Assembly: GCA_012861695.1 (NCBI GenBank)
Contig: JAAOOA010000086.1
Coordinates: forward strand, 3,116,422-3,180,421
DNA length: 64,000 nt
Direction of reading: 5' to 3'
Origin: Trematomus loennbergii
Lineage: Eukaryota > Chordata > Actinopteri > Perciformes > Nototheniidae
Shown piece by piece: positions 33,753 through 47,257 of this stretch. The notes beneath the pieces are model-generated. The model saw only the letters and a program-made list of their open reading frames with translations, made no database searches and was not told the origin of the DNA. The translations under genes were made by a program, and so were the position numbers. Numbering within the stretch: the stretch's first letter is position 1; each line of letters begins with the position of its first letter.

Positions 33753-34082
33753 ACACCATTGCCACCGGTCATTCCAGTGCCAGTGGTCACTCCAGGCTCG
33801 GCGGCCACACCTGATGAACCCACCAGGGCAGTTTCCTCAGAGCGAGAGGAACATTTTTATCAGGACAGCTTTTTTAAGGGACAGCATCGCCCTGAGATCT
33901 ATGCTGCTAATATTTTCATGGCCATAACGTCATTTGTAACATATGGGAGAATGGTGAAAAGAACCAACTGGACTGGGACCAATGGGAAAATGCCTCTTCC
34001 CCTCAATGTGAAGCAAAGATTGAGTCCTGTTTCTAATCGGTTCCCAAATGTGAACATTATTTTGTATTTTTATTCAATTTGA
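33753..34082 (+). other. Open frame possibly from a BEN-like protein, uncertain
   Basis: Directly after the LINE tail the frame reads PVIPVPVVTPGSAATPDEPT and later QHRPEIYAANIFMAITSF, TNWTGTNGKMPLPLNVKQRL, then stops at TGA 34080. The second half vaguely resembles the core of BEN domains, but I could not confirm the signature residues. There is no ATG at its left edge. It may be a captured or transposon-borne exon. Confidence 0.2.
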
Positions 34083-34172
34083 CAATGTCAATTTCACTTT
34101 CCACTATGTACAGGTATCTTGGGTCAGTCTTGTCTTCCAAAAATCAGGAAGTAAAGTCCCCTGGTTTGTGAC

Positions 34173-34403
34173 AAGATGTGAAGTCAACAGGTAGTCACTC
34201 AGAGGGGGGTACTATTTCTTTTCAAATGCATATAGGCAATGCCACCCATTTACACTGCTCTTTCAGTCAATAATTTGAATTTGAATGGGATGGGGAGACG
34301 TGTGTGATTAAAAATGAGTGGCCAAACTAAGACTTATTTTTTCAAAAGAGAAAATGCAGATATTACACTCAGAAAATAAATGGTAGACATATCAGTACTC
34401 TAA
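34173..34403 (+). repeat. Direct repeat flanking a LINE fragment, right copy
   Basis: Matches 32473-32720 from ACAAGATGTGAAGTCAAC to ACATATCAGTACTC. The repeats begin and end without TG/CA tips, so LTR identity is unlikely; segmental duplication is the simpler reading. Confidence 0.92.
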
Positions 34404-34404
34404 T

Positions 34405-34990
34405 GGCGCAGTTCCACTACACGGTCGGCCTCGGCCACCCTCGGTACGGCTCGGTACGGCTTGGCCTTAACAGGGCCGACTCACTTCATGCTGCGCTTCC
34501 ATTACAGTTTAGGAACTGGGGTAGTTACTATAGTAACGCAGTGTAGGCGGAGCCGTGACGTCATCTTCAGAGAACTCCAGAAACACAACACAGCCGTTAG
34601 CTGTTAGCACTCAGAGCTCACAGCTCCTTATATATGTTCAGAAACTCGACAAAAGTTAAACAAGTACACACCACAGACTGCCTGTGTCATGGTGAATACA
34701 GTCGCGCTGCTTTATTTATGTCTGTATAGGCCGTTGTTGTGAGTGTGGACGGTCGGAGCATATACTGCGTTAGCTTAGCCAATCTCCATCAAGAAAAACA
34801 CGCATTTTAAAAGGTTTTTCGCCTGCCGTCTGTCTGCAGACTTGACAAAGCATTAATTCATGGTTTTTACTAACCGGTATCAATATGTTGTTACTTCAGC
34901 ATCATTTTGAAACGTGTATTACAATTAAATCACGGTCAAATATGTCCATCTTGTTGTAGTTGTAGCCCCTTGCCAGCAGTACATATGCCG
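34405..34990. repeat. Family H dispersed element, copy 2
   Basis: Starts TGGCGCAGTTCCACTACACG with CGGTACGGCTCGGTACGGCT, then shares about 270 bp with 22084-22370. The right terminus could not be placed. Confidence 0.6.
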
Positions 34991-35251
34991 AGCCTGTACG
35001 TAGCGCTGTAACTTCCTCCACAAAAGCAGCCTTCTGTTTATTCAATGTGGTGGGGGCCGAGGGAACCGGGCAGAGTTTTTCGCCGGTCAACGTGTGTTAA
35101 AGTTGAAATCTTCTGGACAAAATTATAAAAGTGCCGCTCAAAGGTCTTCTTTGTTATTTATTGAGCTTTAAAACAAATGAATAACGACTCTATATAATAA
35201 TAAAATACACGGAGCCTGGCCTCTCTTTGTCCTCCCTCTCTTCTGACAGCG

Positions 35252-35428
35252 TCAGTGTCTGTCTCATGCAGCAGCTGATCCAGTAATGAGTGACCCGGCC
35301 GACAGTAAAAATAAACATTTATAACTAGTTTAGGTTGTTTGAGAGGTAATTAAAATAGCTAAGGGTGATGATCTGAATTGAAGTGTGTGTTTTCCTCCTC
35401 CCGCTGCATCACAGCATATACTGTGTAT
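35252..35428. repeat. Family J repeat, copy 2
   Basis: See 31756-31930; both copies carry CATATACTGTGT at the right end and then diverge, which suggests a shared element boundary there. Confidence 0.85.
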
Positions 35429-36474
35429 GCATTTACAAAGTAACCCTCCCAACCCTGTTCATATCGCAATATATTCCAGAAGTCTGGAATGCAAAAAATG
35501 TCCCACATTAGGGCAATTCACCCTACTTAACCCAAATAAAAGAACCCAATAAAAACAGTTGTTAAATAATTGTGAAGTCACGTTGTAATAACAATAACTC
35601 ATCTCTCGGTTTGAGTGTTCTTTTTCTGCTTTGCCAAAAGCCACTGTGTCAAGTGTCTAGTGACTATTTCTCTTAGCGGATGCATGTCAATTTAAATCAA
35701 TACATACAACTATTTTTTAAATCAATAAAAACATTTTCTAAATCCATAAAAGCATTTCAATTAATATTGGGAGTCATGTCATTACTTTGTTGAGAATGTG
35801 GCCATGTAATAAGCGGGATAATTTGCAGCGACTTGGTCATTGTGGGGAAAAATAACACCCAGGCTCCATTCAAATATAAATATTTTTAGTGAATTACTGA
35901 GTTTAGGCATGTTAATAACGTTTTAATGAAGTTGAATACAGTATATTCATATTTGTCAGTGATTTCATGTCAATTCGGCGAACATAAACATAAATGATTG
36001 TGGTGAAGATGATGATTAAATTAGGATTAAAAATCGAGAGCCGGCTGCATTTCCTCGTTCGTTTTTTTTTCGACTAAACAACATTAATTTGTTAAATAAC
36101 AACATGGTGATGTTTTGTAAATGATTACATGTCTCTTATTTAGCACAGACTATGATCCTATCCATGACATATGGATCTTAACAAAGATCCGCTATACAGT
36201 AGTACCAGACATACTGTACATCCAGCGTACTGTATCGAAGTTGATTTCACATGAGCTCGAGTGTGGAACCCCACTGCACCCCCTGGTGGATCAATGATCC
36301 ATTGCAGCTGGCTTCACAATAATTACATTTATTTATCACGGGGGCGGTCTCAAGTCAGACTGGAGGCTGTCTCTTGATCACGGGCAAATCACGGGCCGAT
36401 CACGGGCCGACCACGGCCCTCGCGTTTCAAACTGTCCTAAATTAGCTGCTACATCTGTAATGTATGCATATATT
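35429..36474. other. Unassigned sequence with a small CACGGGCCGAT tandem
   Basis: A short tandem of GATCACGGGC-like units sits at 36376-36413. The remainder shows no gene or transposon ends. Confidence 0.4.
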
Positions 36475-36955
<481 letters not shown>

Positions 36956-37984
36956 CGCCCACTCATGTTCCTTAAGCAGGTTTATTGACCTTTTTTATTG
37001 TAAAGATCATTATGGTTCATTTATTCTATTCTGAAAATTGCCTTCTATTGGGAGTAAAATGACCTTCTATAGGGAGTAAAATGGCAGTAGAGTTGTTTTT
37101 AATATACACTACATAGAGTAAATAACCATTAAGCAGAGTCAAATCTAAGCACATAATAGAGTAAAATGAACTCTAAAAATACAACTCTGAACAAAGAGTA
37201 CATTTGACTCTATATAGGTTGGGACCAAATGTTATATTTTTAGAGTAAATCTTTCTTCAATTTGAGTCAATTTTACTCAGAGAAATGTACTGTGTACAAT
37301 GTGTTGGAGCGCTAGCCAATAGAATCGTGATCGTAACATAGTGATGTCACTATGATACAGAGGTAAACAAAGGAGCCCAACGGAGGCTTTTAATCGAAAC
37401 ATTTCATAACCATTTAACCTGCCTCCTCTTTGGTTATGGGTTGTATAGTGTTAGGTGCATGGAAGACTTGTTAAAGCTTTGACAAGGTATATGGTTGAAA
37501 AGAACCATTCATTGTTTGCCACAGCAACAGATATTTGTTCAACATCTTCCATTCCTCTGATTCCCACTCTTTTTGTCACTTTGCATAAATCACATTCTTC
37601 TGCTCATTTATGACTGAACAGATTGAATTCCACAGAGGAGAATCCTCCTCCTCCTCACCACTGTCACAATGGCAGCTTTCAGCCAACCCCTCCTTTACTG
37701 GACCACTTCAAGACCTTCATGTTGCTGTCTCATTTCTCCTCATTAACTTATACCAACTAAAAGGTCATTTAATTGTGTATAAAGCTGAGGGACACAAATA
37801 CAATCCGCAAAAGAAAAAAGGGTATATTAGTTAAGCAAGACACTAAGATACAATTGGAGTTTTAAGGGGGACTCCTCTTCTTATTCTTCTGGTTCCTCTT
37901 CAGTTTGTTTCTTCTCCTTTCTGCTTGTACGTTGCCTTGTTTGAAGTAAAAAGTACTTGCAGGTGTTCTGAGTTTGTATTTTCA
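36956..37984. other. Unassigned; AGAGTAAAAT-rich repeat at 37040-37290
   Basis: The subsegment repeats AGAGTAAA, ACTCTA and ATTTGAGTCAATTTTACTC motifs in both orientations, a repeat style common in fish. No gene is seen in the rest. Confidence 0.4.
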
Positions 37985-38046
37985 TAGTTGATTGTAGGTC
38001 GCTTTGGATAAAAGAGTCAGCTATATGTAGATGTAATGTAATGTAA
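37985..38046 (+). repeat. Conserved retroelement tail
   Basis: GTCGCTTTGGATAAAAGAGT followed by TGTAATGTAATGTAAA is the widespread 3' tail phrase of teleost SINE/LINE elements. Confidence 0.6.
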
Positions 38047-39062
38047 ACATGTTTTGACTCAGAAATGTAGTTGTATGTGTTCAGATGGTGGATACTTAGC
38101 CTTTACCGGTCACTACATTCATCTCAAAGCTTTAGATTAAGATCTGTGTTCAGAATAGTTTATTTAAAGTGTACACAGACAGGAACACCAATATAAATAC
38201 TATGTTCTTGCCTGCAGGCCGACTGCAAACCTGCAAAAATGCTGAAAATCACGCGTGGGCTGCAAAGCACTTCACACTGCTGACTTCCAACAAACGTCTG
38301 TGTCTCAGTGACAGATGAGGACATTTTACAAGCATCCCCCCCGACCCACAGGAAGCCCTCTCCCCGAGCACGACTCAGCAGAAAGAAAGGCTGCCCCCGT
38401 CACTGGCGTACGTCCAACGGTGACCTCACTGAGAAACAAGGATGCTTTATATGTCAGGGAAATAATTCATTTGCACTGTCGGACATCTGGGACAGATGTT
38501 ACTCTGCTAGGGTCATATATTATCCTGTCGTCTGAGAAATACAAGGGATAATAAAACGTATTATTTGCGTCAATGCATTCATAATAAATGACGATAATCC
38601 AGTAATGTCAATCTTCTAAGGATCATTGATTTTGTTCAGCATTAGAAATCTAAAATGTATTAAAAATGCCTCTAATTACGTATACAAATATTCATCCAAA
38701 ACCAGAAGAATGTACACAACAAATCCTATCTCTGTAGTGTGAGAACTTCCTATTTCCTACATATAACGTAATGAATTGTACGTCTTTATTTAAACTGAGG
38801 AAAGTGTTGTCAGATAATTTATTATAAGCTGATAAAAACCAGTCCTTTGTGGTTTTTAAATGGCAGTTTACTGTGACTTTGGGAAGTTAGACTTGTGATG
38901 CTTCAGTGACATCGTGTTGGATGTATTGCTTTAAATTGGACGGATTAAAAACACGACTAAAGTCTTAACTAGTTTACAGGATGAAGACGTTTATCAGGCT
39001 TTACAGCTGCAATCAGATCAGTCCCCTCACGTGAAACTAGCTATAGTGAGATTAAGGTAGAA

Positions 39063-39193
39063 TTTAACAATAATTCAGAATCAGAATACCTTTATTCGTC
39101 CCACAGAGGGGACATTTACAAAAGGCACTGCTGAGATTTGAACTTAGGATCTGTTTACTAGACAGGCGCTTTAACCAACTAAGCCACAGCACC
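39063..39193 (-). mobile_element. tRNA-Thr-headed SINE
   Basis: On the minus strand the head at 39193-39124 reads GGTGCTGTGGCTTAGTTGGT and has an anticodon loop CTAGTAA (AGT, threonine) with stem CCTGT/ACAG. The acceptor strands GGTGCTG and CAGTGCC pair. It lacks three bases of the variable region found in a normal tRNA-Thr and has a mismatch in the T stem, so it is not a functional tRNA. The body is short, ending in CAGAGG-type tail and ATAAAGGTATTCTGATTCTG. Very short overall, about 130 bp. Confidence 0.65.
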
Positions 39194-41084
39194 TTATGAC
39201 CAGATCTTAATTTACTTACAAAACAAGCGCAGCCCAATGCTAGGCGGTCATTAGCTAGTAAGTTGTTAAATCATGAACTTGTATTCCAACTGTGTAGTAA
39301 ATAAAACAACAAGTTAACAATGAGCTGGTGTTTAAAATGGACTTATTCGCTCTGCTACATGAATACATGATTAAATCCGTTTTGTATCTTATTTTATGTT
39401 TCCGTATATCTCCTTCCTCAGGCTTCTCCCTCTCTCAGAGGTCATGTCTTCCACCTCTGACTGCTCCAGGGTTCTGTCCCCCAGCCTTTTATGAGATGAG
39501 GGGTAAGGAGCCCCATATGGGGAAGGAATGATAGTGAGGAGGAAGAAAATAAAAGGAAGGCAGCCATTATTTGTCCGCCTTGTAAAATCTGCCCCCACAT
39601 CCCTCTCCTTACCTGCGCCCCTCTCAGAGGAGTGATATCTTTGTTTCTTGATGTTCTTCCAGTCTGAGTCTGTCTCTCTGTGAGATGGATAATCCAGAGT
39701 TTCAAGGACGCCTGTTGGCCACAGTGCGAGTAACTACAAAAACAAAGAAGCCACAACAGCTCCAACAAAATGACTGTCAAATGCAAGTTGTCCCGATGGT
39801 GATTATGTTAAAGAAAGTTACTGTTTTTCACACAAAGCAGTAACAAAGTCAGGAAAACTAATCACTGGATGATGATACTGCTGTTAATGTGGAACACGTG
39901 TCAACATGCATATGTGTATAACCGTTTTGGATGTTATACCATGTCTTACATCCAGAAATGGTTACACCATCCCCCCCAGCACCATAGAGAACTGGATACA
40001 GCGTTGGAGGCGGGCCTCATTCATTCCTACTAGAGTTGCTCTGTGGCGCATAAAGCCAAAAATGATTTGGTAGCAGTTCCATCAGGGGGTCCTGAACCTC
40101 CCTTTACCTGGCCACACTAACCTTCTGGCTCTGCTCTCTTTATCATAACAGTGTGGTTAGTGCGAAGCGACAATTACTGTTCCAAGTCTCAGGCCCACTC
40201 CACTGCCCCCTCACACGAACAATAAGACCCTGAGATACTTTAACTACTTAAATTGGGATAAGGACTCATTCCCTAGTCCCTACTCACGGTAGAGAGTTCA
40301 TCGGTTTCCTTAAGCCCCGCCTCCCAGCTGCTACGTCACATCCGGTCTCGACTCAGTCAAATGAATGGAGAGGGTAAATAACCCTAGATTCGGCCTTTAG
40401 CACATTTCACAACTTAGGACCCTATTGAACTAAAGAAGGGCTATTCCAATGTTCGTCCTTGGAAGTTGATTTATGTCAAATAAAAATATATGCTGTTTTA
40501 CACATGTCTCTTCCCATCAGTGAGAAAAAGTGTTATTCGTCCTAATAACTTTAGGGGGCGACTCAGAAGTTGTAGAACCAAAGTTTGGCCACTACGTAAA
40601 TGTGCTTCAAAGCCCGGCTCATTACTTGGGGCTTGCTGTGTGTAACAGAAAACGTCAAATCTACCAACACTCCCTTTCATTTTGTCAGTCATGCTTTGGA
40701 GCGGTTACTCTTGTAGGATTGTTTCCCATGTCACTTCTTCGTTTCCAAAACGGATCCATTTCATGTCACCAGAACTGAGGTAAGTGAGCCAACAGTGGTA
40801 AAACACATTCGTCTGTAAGTCTACCTAATGATAAGATGATTGAGATAGCTGATCTATTGGACATATCTACTGTATTAGTCAGTTTCTTGACAAATGATCT
40901 GATTGTTGAAGCCATGCAACCAACCCGTTCCAAACAGGTACATTTTGTACTAAACTAGTTTTAATAAATCCATATTCTTGGTTCAAAAACAGGTCTAGCT
41001 GCCTAATGCTGGAATGAATGTGAAAGAGACCTGTGTGGCCACATCTGCCCAGTCTGGCAGGCAGTGCTCTGCATGGGTTTTATA

Positions 41085-41088
<4 letters not shown>
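39194..41088. other. Unassigned sequence
   Basis: No splice-bounded coding frame or terminal repeats identified. The open frames at 39328-39786 and 40498-40778 occur on both strands and have no domain. Confidence 0.3.
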
Positions 41089-41146
<58 letters not shown>

Positions 41147-41150
41147 GTGG

Positions 41151-41244
<94 letters not shown>
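41089..41244. repeat. (TG)n microsatellite, about 156 bp
   Basis: Interrupted by TGTTGTGGTG near 41145 and a GTGGTG slip near 41173. Confidence 0.95.
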
Positions 41245-41247
<3 letters not shown>

Positions 41248-41582
41248 TACACATCTGCCGGCAGGAGCAACATGAGGAAGCTGGTTGTGTGTCAGTGGAA
41301 ACTGTGAGTCAGTGGTCAGACACTCTCTGTGTGGCCAACATGTGCCCATCTCCCTCCGAGTGTGTGATGGCCTGCATTAAAGTCAAACACTGCAGAATGT
41401 GAATCCGGGGTATGTTCATGTGTAGGATTCCAGTTTCTAAAAGCTGACGTGTTTGATCTCAGGGTTCCCTCTACATTCCTGAGGCTTTCTTTCAAATACA
41501 TTCTATGATTCTATGGAAAAAATCTTAAAATCATATTAAAAAGTGTAGATTTGGGTTTGACAACTGAAATGAATGTACAAAT

Positions 41583-41800
41583 GAGCCGAGGTGGAAGAAA
41601 TACTTGTACTTAAAGTAAAAGTAGAAGTATAGTAGCAGAGTGTAGGAATACTCGGTTACAAGTAAAAGTCCTGCATTCAAAACTCAAGTATTATCATCAA
41701 AATAGTTAAAGTACCAAAAGTCAAATTACAGATTGTGCAGATTGGTCCATTTCAGATGAATATATATATATATTTTATAATTATTGATGCATTAATGTGT
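41583..41800 (-). repeat. Dispersed TACTTTTACT repeat, reverse copy 4
   Basis: CGAGGTGGAAGAAATACTTG then AGAGTGTAGGAATACTCGG is the reverse complement of the right ends at 2352 and 11222. It continues to GTGCAGATTGGTCCATTTCA. Confidence 0.75.
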
Positions 41801-41960
41801 CCGGCAGTGGCTCGCCGATCAAGCCCCCGAACCGACCTAAATATGGAGTGTGCTGCTACTTGGAGAGGTCCCAGTCCACCTCCTGGGCCCTGCCGTGGTG
41901 CCCTTGAGCAAGGCACTGGACAACCTCCATGGGCGCTGTGCAATGTGTGACCACTAAATA
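41801..41960. repeat. SINE-like fragment
   Basis: Contains CCCTTGAGCAAGGCACTGGA and CATGGGCGCTGTGCAATG, a phrase frequent in teleost SINE-like repeats. Confidence 0.4.
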
Positions 41961-44632
41961 GGGGTTCACCACTCTAATTATATTCTATCAAAGCTGGTAA
42001 ATATATTATATAAAGGCAATATTTGTTTTTCTAAATATTCTTAAAGGTGGACTTTTATTTTGTTTTTACAACGTTTCAAACATATCACACATTCTTTATC
42101 AGCATAATTGTATACATTTCCATACAGGTCCATTGTCACTGATTTAAATGTATGTTATAACTTGCATCCAACTATTCATATACCACAACATAACCAATGA
42201 TGTCACATTTTAGACCAAATAAAGAAATTGGTTAAGCCATAGTTAGGATTTATTTTAAACATGCAAACTGTTTTGTGAAATGTATTTTCTGCAGTAGCTA
42301 TAGTTTTGGTTCAGTGTGTTTGTCTGAATAGCTAAGCCTCCCTGTGTCTGTTGTGATAGCTTCTGCAACATGTTGGCTGTGTTTATTTTGGAAAGGTGTT
42401 ACAAAGTGCTACAGTGCATGTCCCATAAAGCCGACACATGACTCCTCGCGTCGTTGTCAGACGGACAGGTTTACGGTCAGACGACGGTCGACCCGTTACA
42501 GCGCCACTAAAGCTTCACACCGCCAGCACCTGGAAGACCTGTCAGATCCAACCTGTTCACACAAAACATTACAAGACTTTCATATGAAGGCACATCTGGG
42601 GACAGACTTAGCATGTTTACTTCAGACCCATGATGACCATCTATACATACGTTTCTCACCCTGTGTTACCTTTAACCCTTGGAAGAAAACTTGAAAAAAA
42701 ATTATTTCAGTAATTTTAGATTATTATAAAGTTAAGGTACATGAAAATAGTTAGTTGAATTGGGAAGCAGAAAGCATTGCTTATAAAAAAAATAAGTAAG
42801 AAATAGCCCTCCCCTAAGTTATCCATTATATTGTTATTGGTCAAAGGAGAAAAAACTACAAACTTTATGATAAATAAGTTTCAATATGCATTAAATGAAA
42901 ATAAATCTAAGGATGAATTGAAGTAAATGGGGACGTTTATCAACAGCAGAACTTTATCAAACTAATGCATTAAATTCCAAGTTTCACTTTTTACGCCTTC
43001 CCAAACACAAGTATTGTTTCTAAAAAGCACACTACTAACTTCAATTCAACAAGAATGTTCTATATTTTGGATTCCTCACAACAACGTTTTCCGTGTGGAT
43101 CCAAGATGGGGCGAGGTATTTCTTTACTATGTTGATGTTTTAGTTATACAAGTGTTTCTTGGACCAGTGTTTTTGGCTCGATCACTACTAAAGCCTGTAA
43201 ATAAGGGTTGAATGAAGATATACTTGTAAATCAAAAGCCTTGCCAATTGGCTTAGCCACTTCTTCCACCATAACTTTCGGGTACAGCGGCCAAATTACTG
43301 CTGACACTGCACCTATCAGCCTGCAGACTTTCCCGTTTACACTAACTCGTAAGAGATACTAGCAAAGAACCATATCTTCAATATATGGTGATGGGTTTTC
43401 CCCCGCTGTCCGTCACTTAGTACGGTAAGTTCGAGATCATAAGCGATTATCAGAGGTAGGGTTTTCAACCTTTGCAAATTAATGCATGTCGACGCTCGCG
43501 ACACAGAGGGCCTCATCATATAACTTTGCGTGGGGCCACAAGTTGGCCAGGGGCGGCCCTGCCCAGAGATATTCCCACAGAACCATGGCTTCAGACATGG
43601 AGGTACAAACTTTCATGCCAACCTTTACATTTAACAAATAAGCATCTCAAGTGTTCTGAAGGACACGGTTTACAGTCGTCTTTAACACAGTGTAGAAAAA
43701 TGCAATATTCTTCACATATTCCTATACTGCAGTTTTCTTTCTGGAGCAGCATCAGCAGGATCAGTGTTTTCAGGAACAGCTAGGAAACTTGGTCATCTGA
43801 TCCCACGCAATGGAGATTAACATATATCGTCTTGAGTCCTTTAAAATGACAGAGTGGGACCCCAGCAGTGTCAGTCCACAGCGTAATGCACCATTAGGTA
43901 AGAGAGGCTTGGCAGGTAGGACCCATGAGTTATATGTGTTTCTGTGGGCCGAGTTTCCCTTTGCGTGTCGTATTTTGCGTTACGTTCGGCAGAGGAGAGC
44001 GCCGGCGTGAGGCCAGACAGACAGACGGTCCGGACGGGCCTGTTGGACATGAGCTACTCGCACTAAAGAAAACCTGATCCCTCCTGAGGTAATGCTGCAG
44101 TCACTTTGTGTTGGAGTCGTACGGAGAACGGGGAGCGAGCTGGATCCCCTTGTCGCTAATAGATTCTCCGTCTGGACCATAGTATTTCACAGCATCTGGC
44201 AGTTTGGGGAATACAACAAGCACCCTTGTATACACACACACAGACAGATTTATGTCTGTATAAGTGTGAACAGTTAATATTTATGTGTGTAATATGTGGG
44301 AGGTCTTTCAACATGTTGCTGCATCAGCTCCGTTTACCTTAGAATTACGATCATATTGGATAATTCAGCACAATGCTCAGTTTACTTCAAGTGCAGGAAA
44401 ACAGACTTTGCTTGTTTTTGTCCGTGTTGGGGTTCCAGTACGAGCAAGTCTGTTTATTTACATTTATTATCATAAATAATAAATTAAACTAATAATTCAT
44501 ATTTATGAAATCAAAATAGAGGTTCGTATTAACAGCACTTCTGTAAAGTAGGGGCATTAGCATGAAAAAACATTCAAATGTAAATCATGGCAATTTCTAA
44601 TTATAAATGATTATGAAATATATACACCAAGG
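41961..44632. other. Unassigned sequence, no gene supported
   Basis: The longest frames (42344-42694, 43472-43783) lack domains and flanking splice sites. GGGGCCACAAGTTGGCCAGG at 43532-43551 may be the edge of an unrecognised transposon. Confidence 0.3.
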
Positions 44633-46826
44633 GTCAGTGTATGTTTTGGTCATTGGATTTTCTTTTCACAAATGGAAATTCAAAAACAAAAAACGACTGG
44701 ATATTTGATTTTCGTTTTCAAATTGAAAAACCAAAATTGAAATACAAGGCGTTTTTCTTTATCACGGTCAAAAAGGGATTTACTAAACTTAAAAAACGGG
44801 ATGATTTTCATTTTCTACTTCTCAAAAAAAAAATAAAATCACTAGAAAACAGAAACAAAAAAACCCCCCGTTTTTTCATATTCTGCTACCAGAAGTTGTC
44901 TTTCAAAATAAGAGCGCAGATGAGGACGGTCAATCCGTGTATCTACGGTCCATTTGTTTTCACAACGAAAACAGCCAAGACACATATTGAGCCCAGAAAA
45001 TGAATGTTATTAAGGGCTGTAAATATAATAGGCCTATGTCTAAAATGGACAACATTGTTAGGAGATTTAAACTATACAGCGATTCTGCACTGCGGTCAGC
45101 TCAGCCGTCTCTCGAGTTTGTTATAATTTTTTCTGCCATTAGTTCTTCGTGAGATCGATCCTGTTGGACTCAGTAGGCTAGTAGTGAAACTACTCCCACA
45201 AGTACTATGAAGTACTTACTGTGTACTTTTTGAGTAATCCTCTGTCAATGTCCCCTCCTGAGAACAAGAATGCATGTTTCTCTGCTATTTTGAATCAGCG
45301 TTAAAACACCTTTCTTCATGAGACTGATATTGTTGGACAGAGTATTTTAAGAGGATATGGTAGACATGATATCAGCAATACTTCCAGTCAGTAGTCCGGC
45401 AGCAGCATTTTTACCCCTTGGAAAGTCTTGCCCGCTATTTAAATTGACTTTGATTGAAGTTAATAACAATATTGATATTATATAGATATATAGATATAGC
45501 ATATTTGATGCAGTCTTTCTGAACACTTTTAAAATAAAATACTGCAAATTAAGAATATTTGTAATGTCTGCACAGATAGTGCCTTAACTTGAATTTGAAA
45601 ACACGTGGCAGCTTTATTAATACAGCAGATGAAAAGATTTGTGGAAGGATACATTCTTCATGGGCTTCAATGGCTCTCTAGATAAAGGGCGTTTTATGGT
45701 TGCTTGTATTATCCTCAGATAGGGGTTTGTTTAAATAACTAGTGACATTTTAATAAATATTGCAAAAAAGGGCTCCAAAAAAGGCATATATCCTGGCCGG
45801 CTTAGCCAGTGTGTATTTTTTCAAGCACCACAAGATTCATAGTTTATAAAGTACAATTCTGGGCCATTGATTGTGTCATTTCTCCAAACTCATACAGTAA
45901 AAATGGCTGTTTTTGCAGCCTTAAAATGGTGCAGGAAAAGGACTTTACATTGTATTATACTTAAAGACAGGACTATTCAGTTAAGAGAAGAGAACCTCTG
46001 TGAACCTCTGTGCGTAACTTACATGATGCCGTTTAAAACCATAGACTGTATATATAAAGTTTAAAACATATAATAATAAAGGGCGGTACCGAACCGAGCC
46101 GGCCTTTCTCCGCATCTGATTCATGTCATAAATCAGATTTTAGAAAAGCGTTTTAGCCAATCAAAATGAAATATGCGGGACATCGTCTCAATTGCGGGAC
46201 GCACCAAAAGTCGTGAAAATGCTGTGCAATACCGCACAAAGCGGGACATCTGGTCACCCAGACGGCTGAGTTGACCGCAGTGCAGAATCGCTGTATAGTT
46301 GAAATCTCCTAACAATGTTGTCCATTTTAGAAATAGGCCTATTATATTTACAGCCCTTTATAACATTCATTTTCTGGGCTCAAAGTGTGTCTTGGCCGTT
46401 TTATTGTGATCGCTAAATTCCCCTTGTTTATAATAATCACAGTTCCTTCAACAGGATACTGTAGTGATTCAAAGTGTGATTTTAGCATAGCCTTCGAGTG
46501 CTTTTGTTCTGCTCTCACTTCCGTGAGTTTCGTCTGCGCTCTTATTTTGTAAGGTAACTTCCGGTAGCAGAATATGAAAAAACGGGGTTTTTTTTGTTTC
46601 TGTTTTCTAGTGATTTTATTTTTTGTTTTGAGAAGTAGAAAATGAAAATCATCCCGTTTTTTAAGTTTAGTAAATCCCTTTTTGACCGTGATAAAGAAAA
46701 ACGCCTTGTATTTCAATTTTGGTTTTTCAATTTGAAAACGAAAATCAAATATCCAGTCGTTTTTTGTTTTTGAATTTCCATTTGTGAAAAGAAAATCCAA
46801 TGACCAAAACATACACTGACCACAAG
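44633..46826. mobile_element. Large foldback element, arms about 480-570 bp
   Basis: The left arm (44633-45112) and right arm (46259-46826) are inverted complements. Each starts from its outer end with GGTCAGTGTATGTTTTGGTC and continues to GCAGTGCAGAATCGCTGTAT-type sequence near the inner end. The right arm is longer because it carries about 90 extra bases near 46420-46510. The spacer of about 1.15 kb has no transposase. Flanking bases (CACCAAG left, ACAAG right) do not form a clean duplication. Confidence 0.82.
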
Positions 46827-47250
46827 TCACCTCTGGCGCAATATGTGTAAAATGCCAGTTAATTTAGTGTCGTCAAGTTTATGGGGTTTATACAAAACCA
46901 ACAACTGGCGAATAACCTCAAGTTAGCCGTTAGCTCAATACAACAGATCACACTATAAAGCTTAATTAATTAAACCAAACAACATATTTAAAAAAAAATT
47001 TCCAACAGTTCAGCAGTTCTATACTTAGTTGTGTAAAGCTAGTGTACTAAACAAACTATGCTCAGTAGATGCTCAGTCTGCAAATTGAGTTTAACAGAAA
47101 GCTTGTTAGCTTAGCTGGTGTATCCTTTGTTAAAGTTGGAGAACAGAGGAGACCTGCCACTCTGTCTGTTAGCTTGCGTGCAGGTAGCTCTTTGCTAACT
47201 TGTTGGAAGCTATAGTGAAGTTAGTCGTATGTAGCTCACTTTGTTTCTGT
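46827..47250. other. Unassigned sequence between foldback elements
   Basis: AT-rich with repeated TTAGCTTAG motifs; nothing coding. Confidence 0.35.
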
Positions 47251-47257
47251 GGTAAGC

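Noticed and set aside
32473..34403. LTR pair of a retrotransposon
   Set aside because: The repeats lack TG/CA tips, there is no primer site, and the enclosed reverse transcriptase fragment is of non-LTR type.
39124..39193. Functional tRNA-Thr gene
   Set aside because: Three bases are missing from the variable region, there is a T-stem mismatch, and a SINE-like body and tail follow directly.
44641..45003. 120-codon frame and its 160-codon counterpart at 46348-46830 as genes
   Set aside because: Both lie in inverted arms of one foldback element and have low-complexity K/F-rich composition; kept only as a finding.
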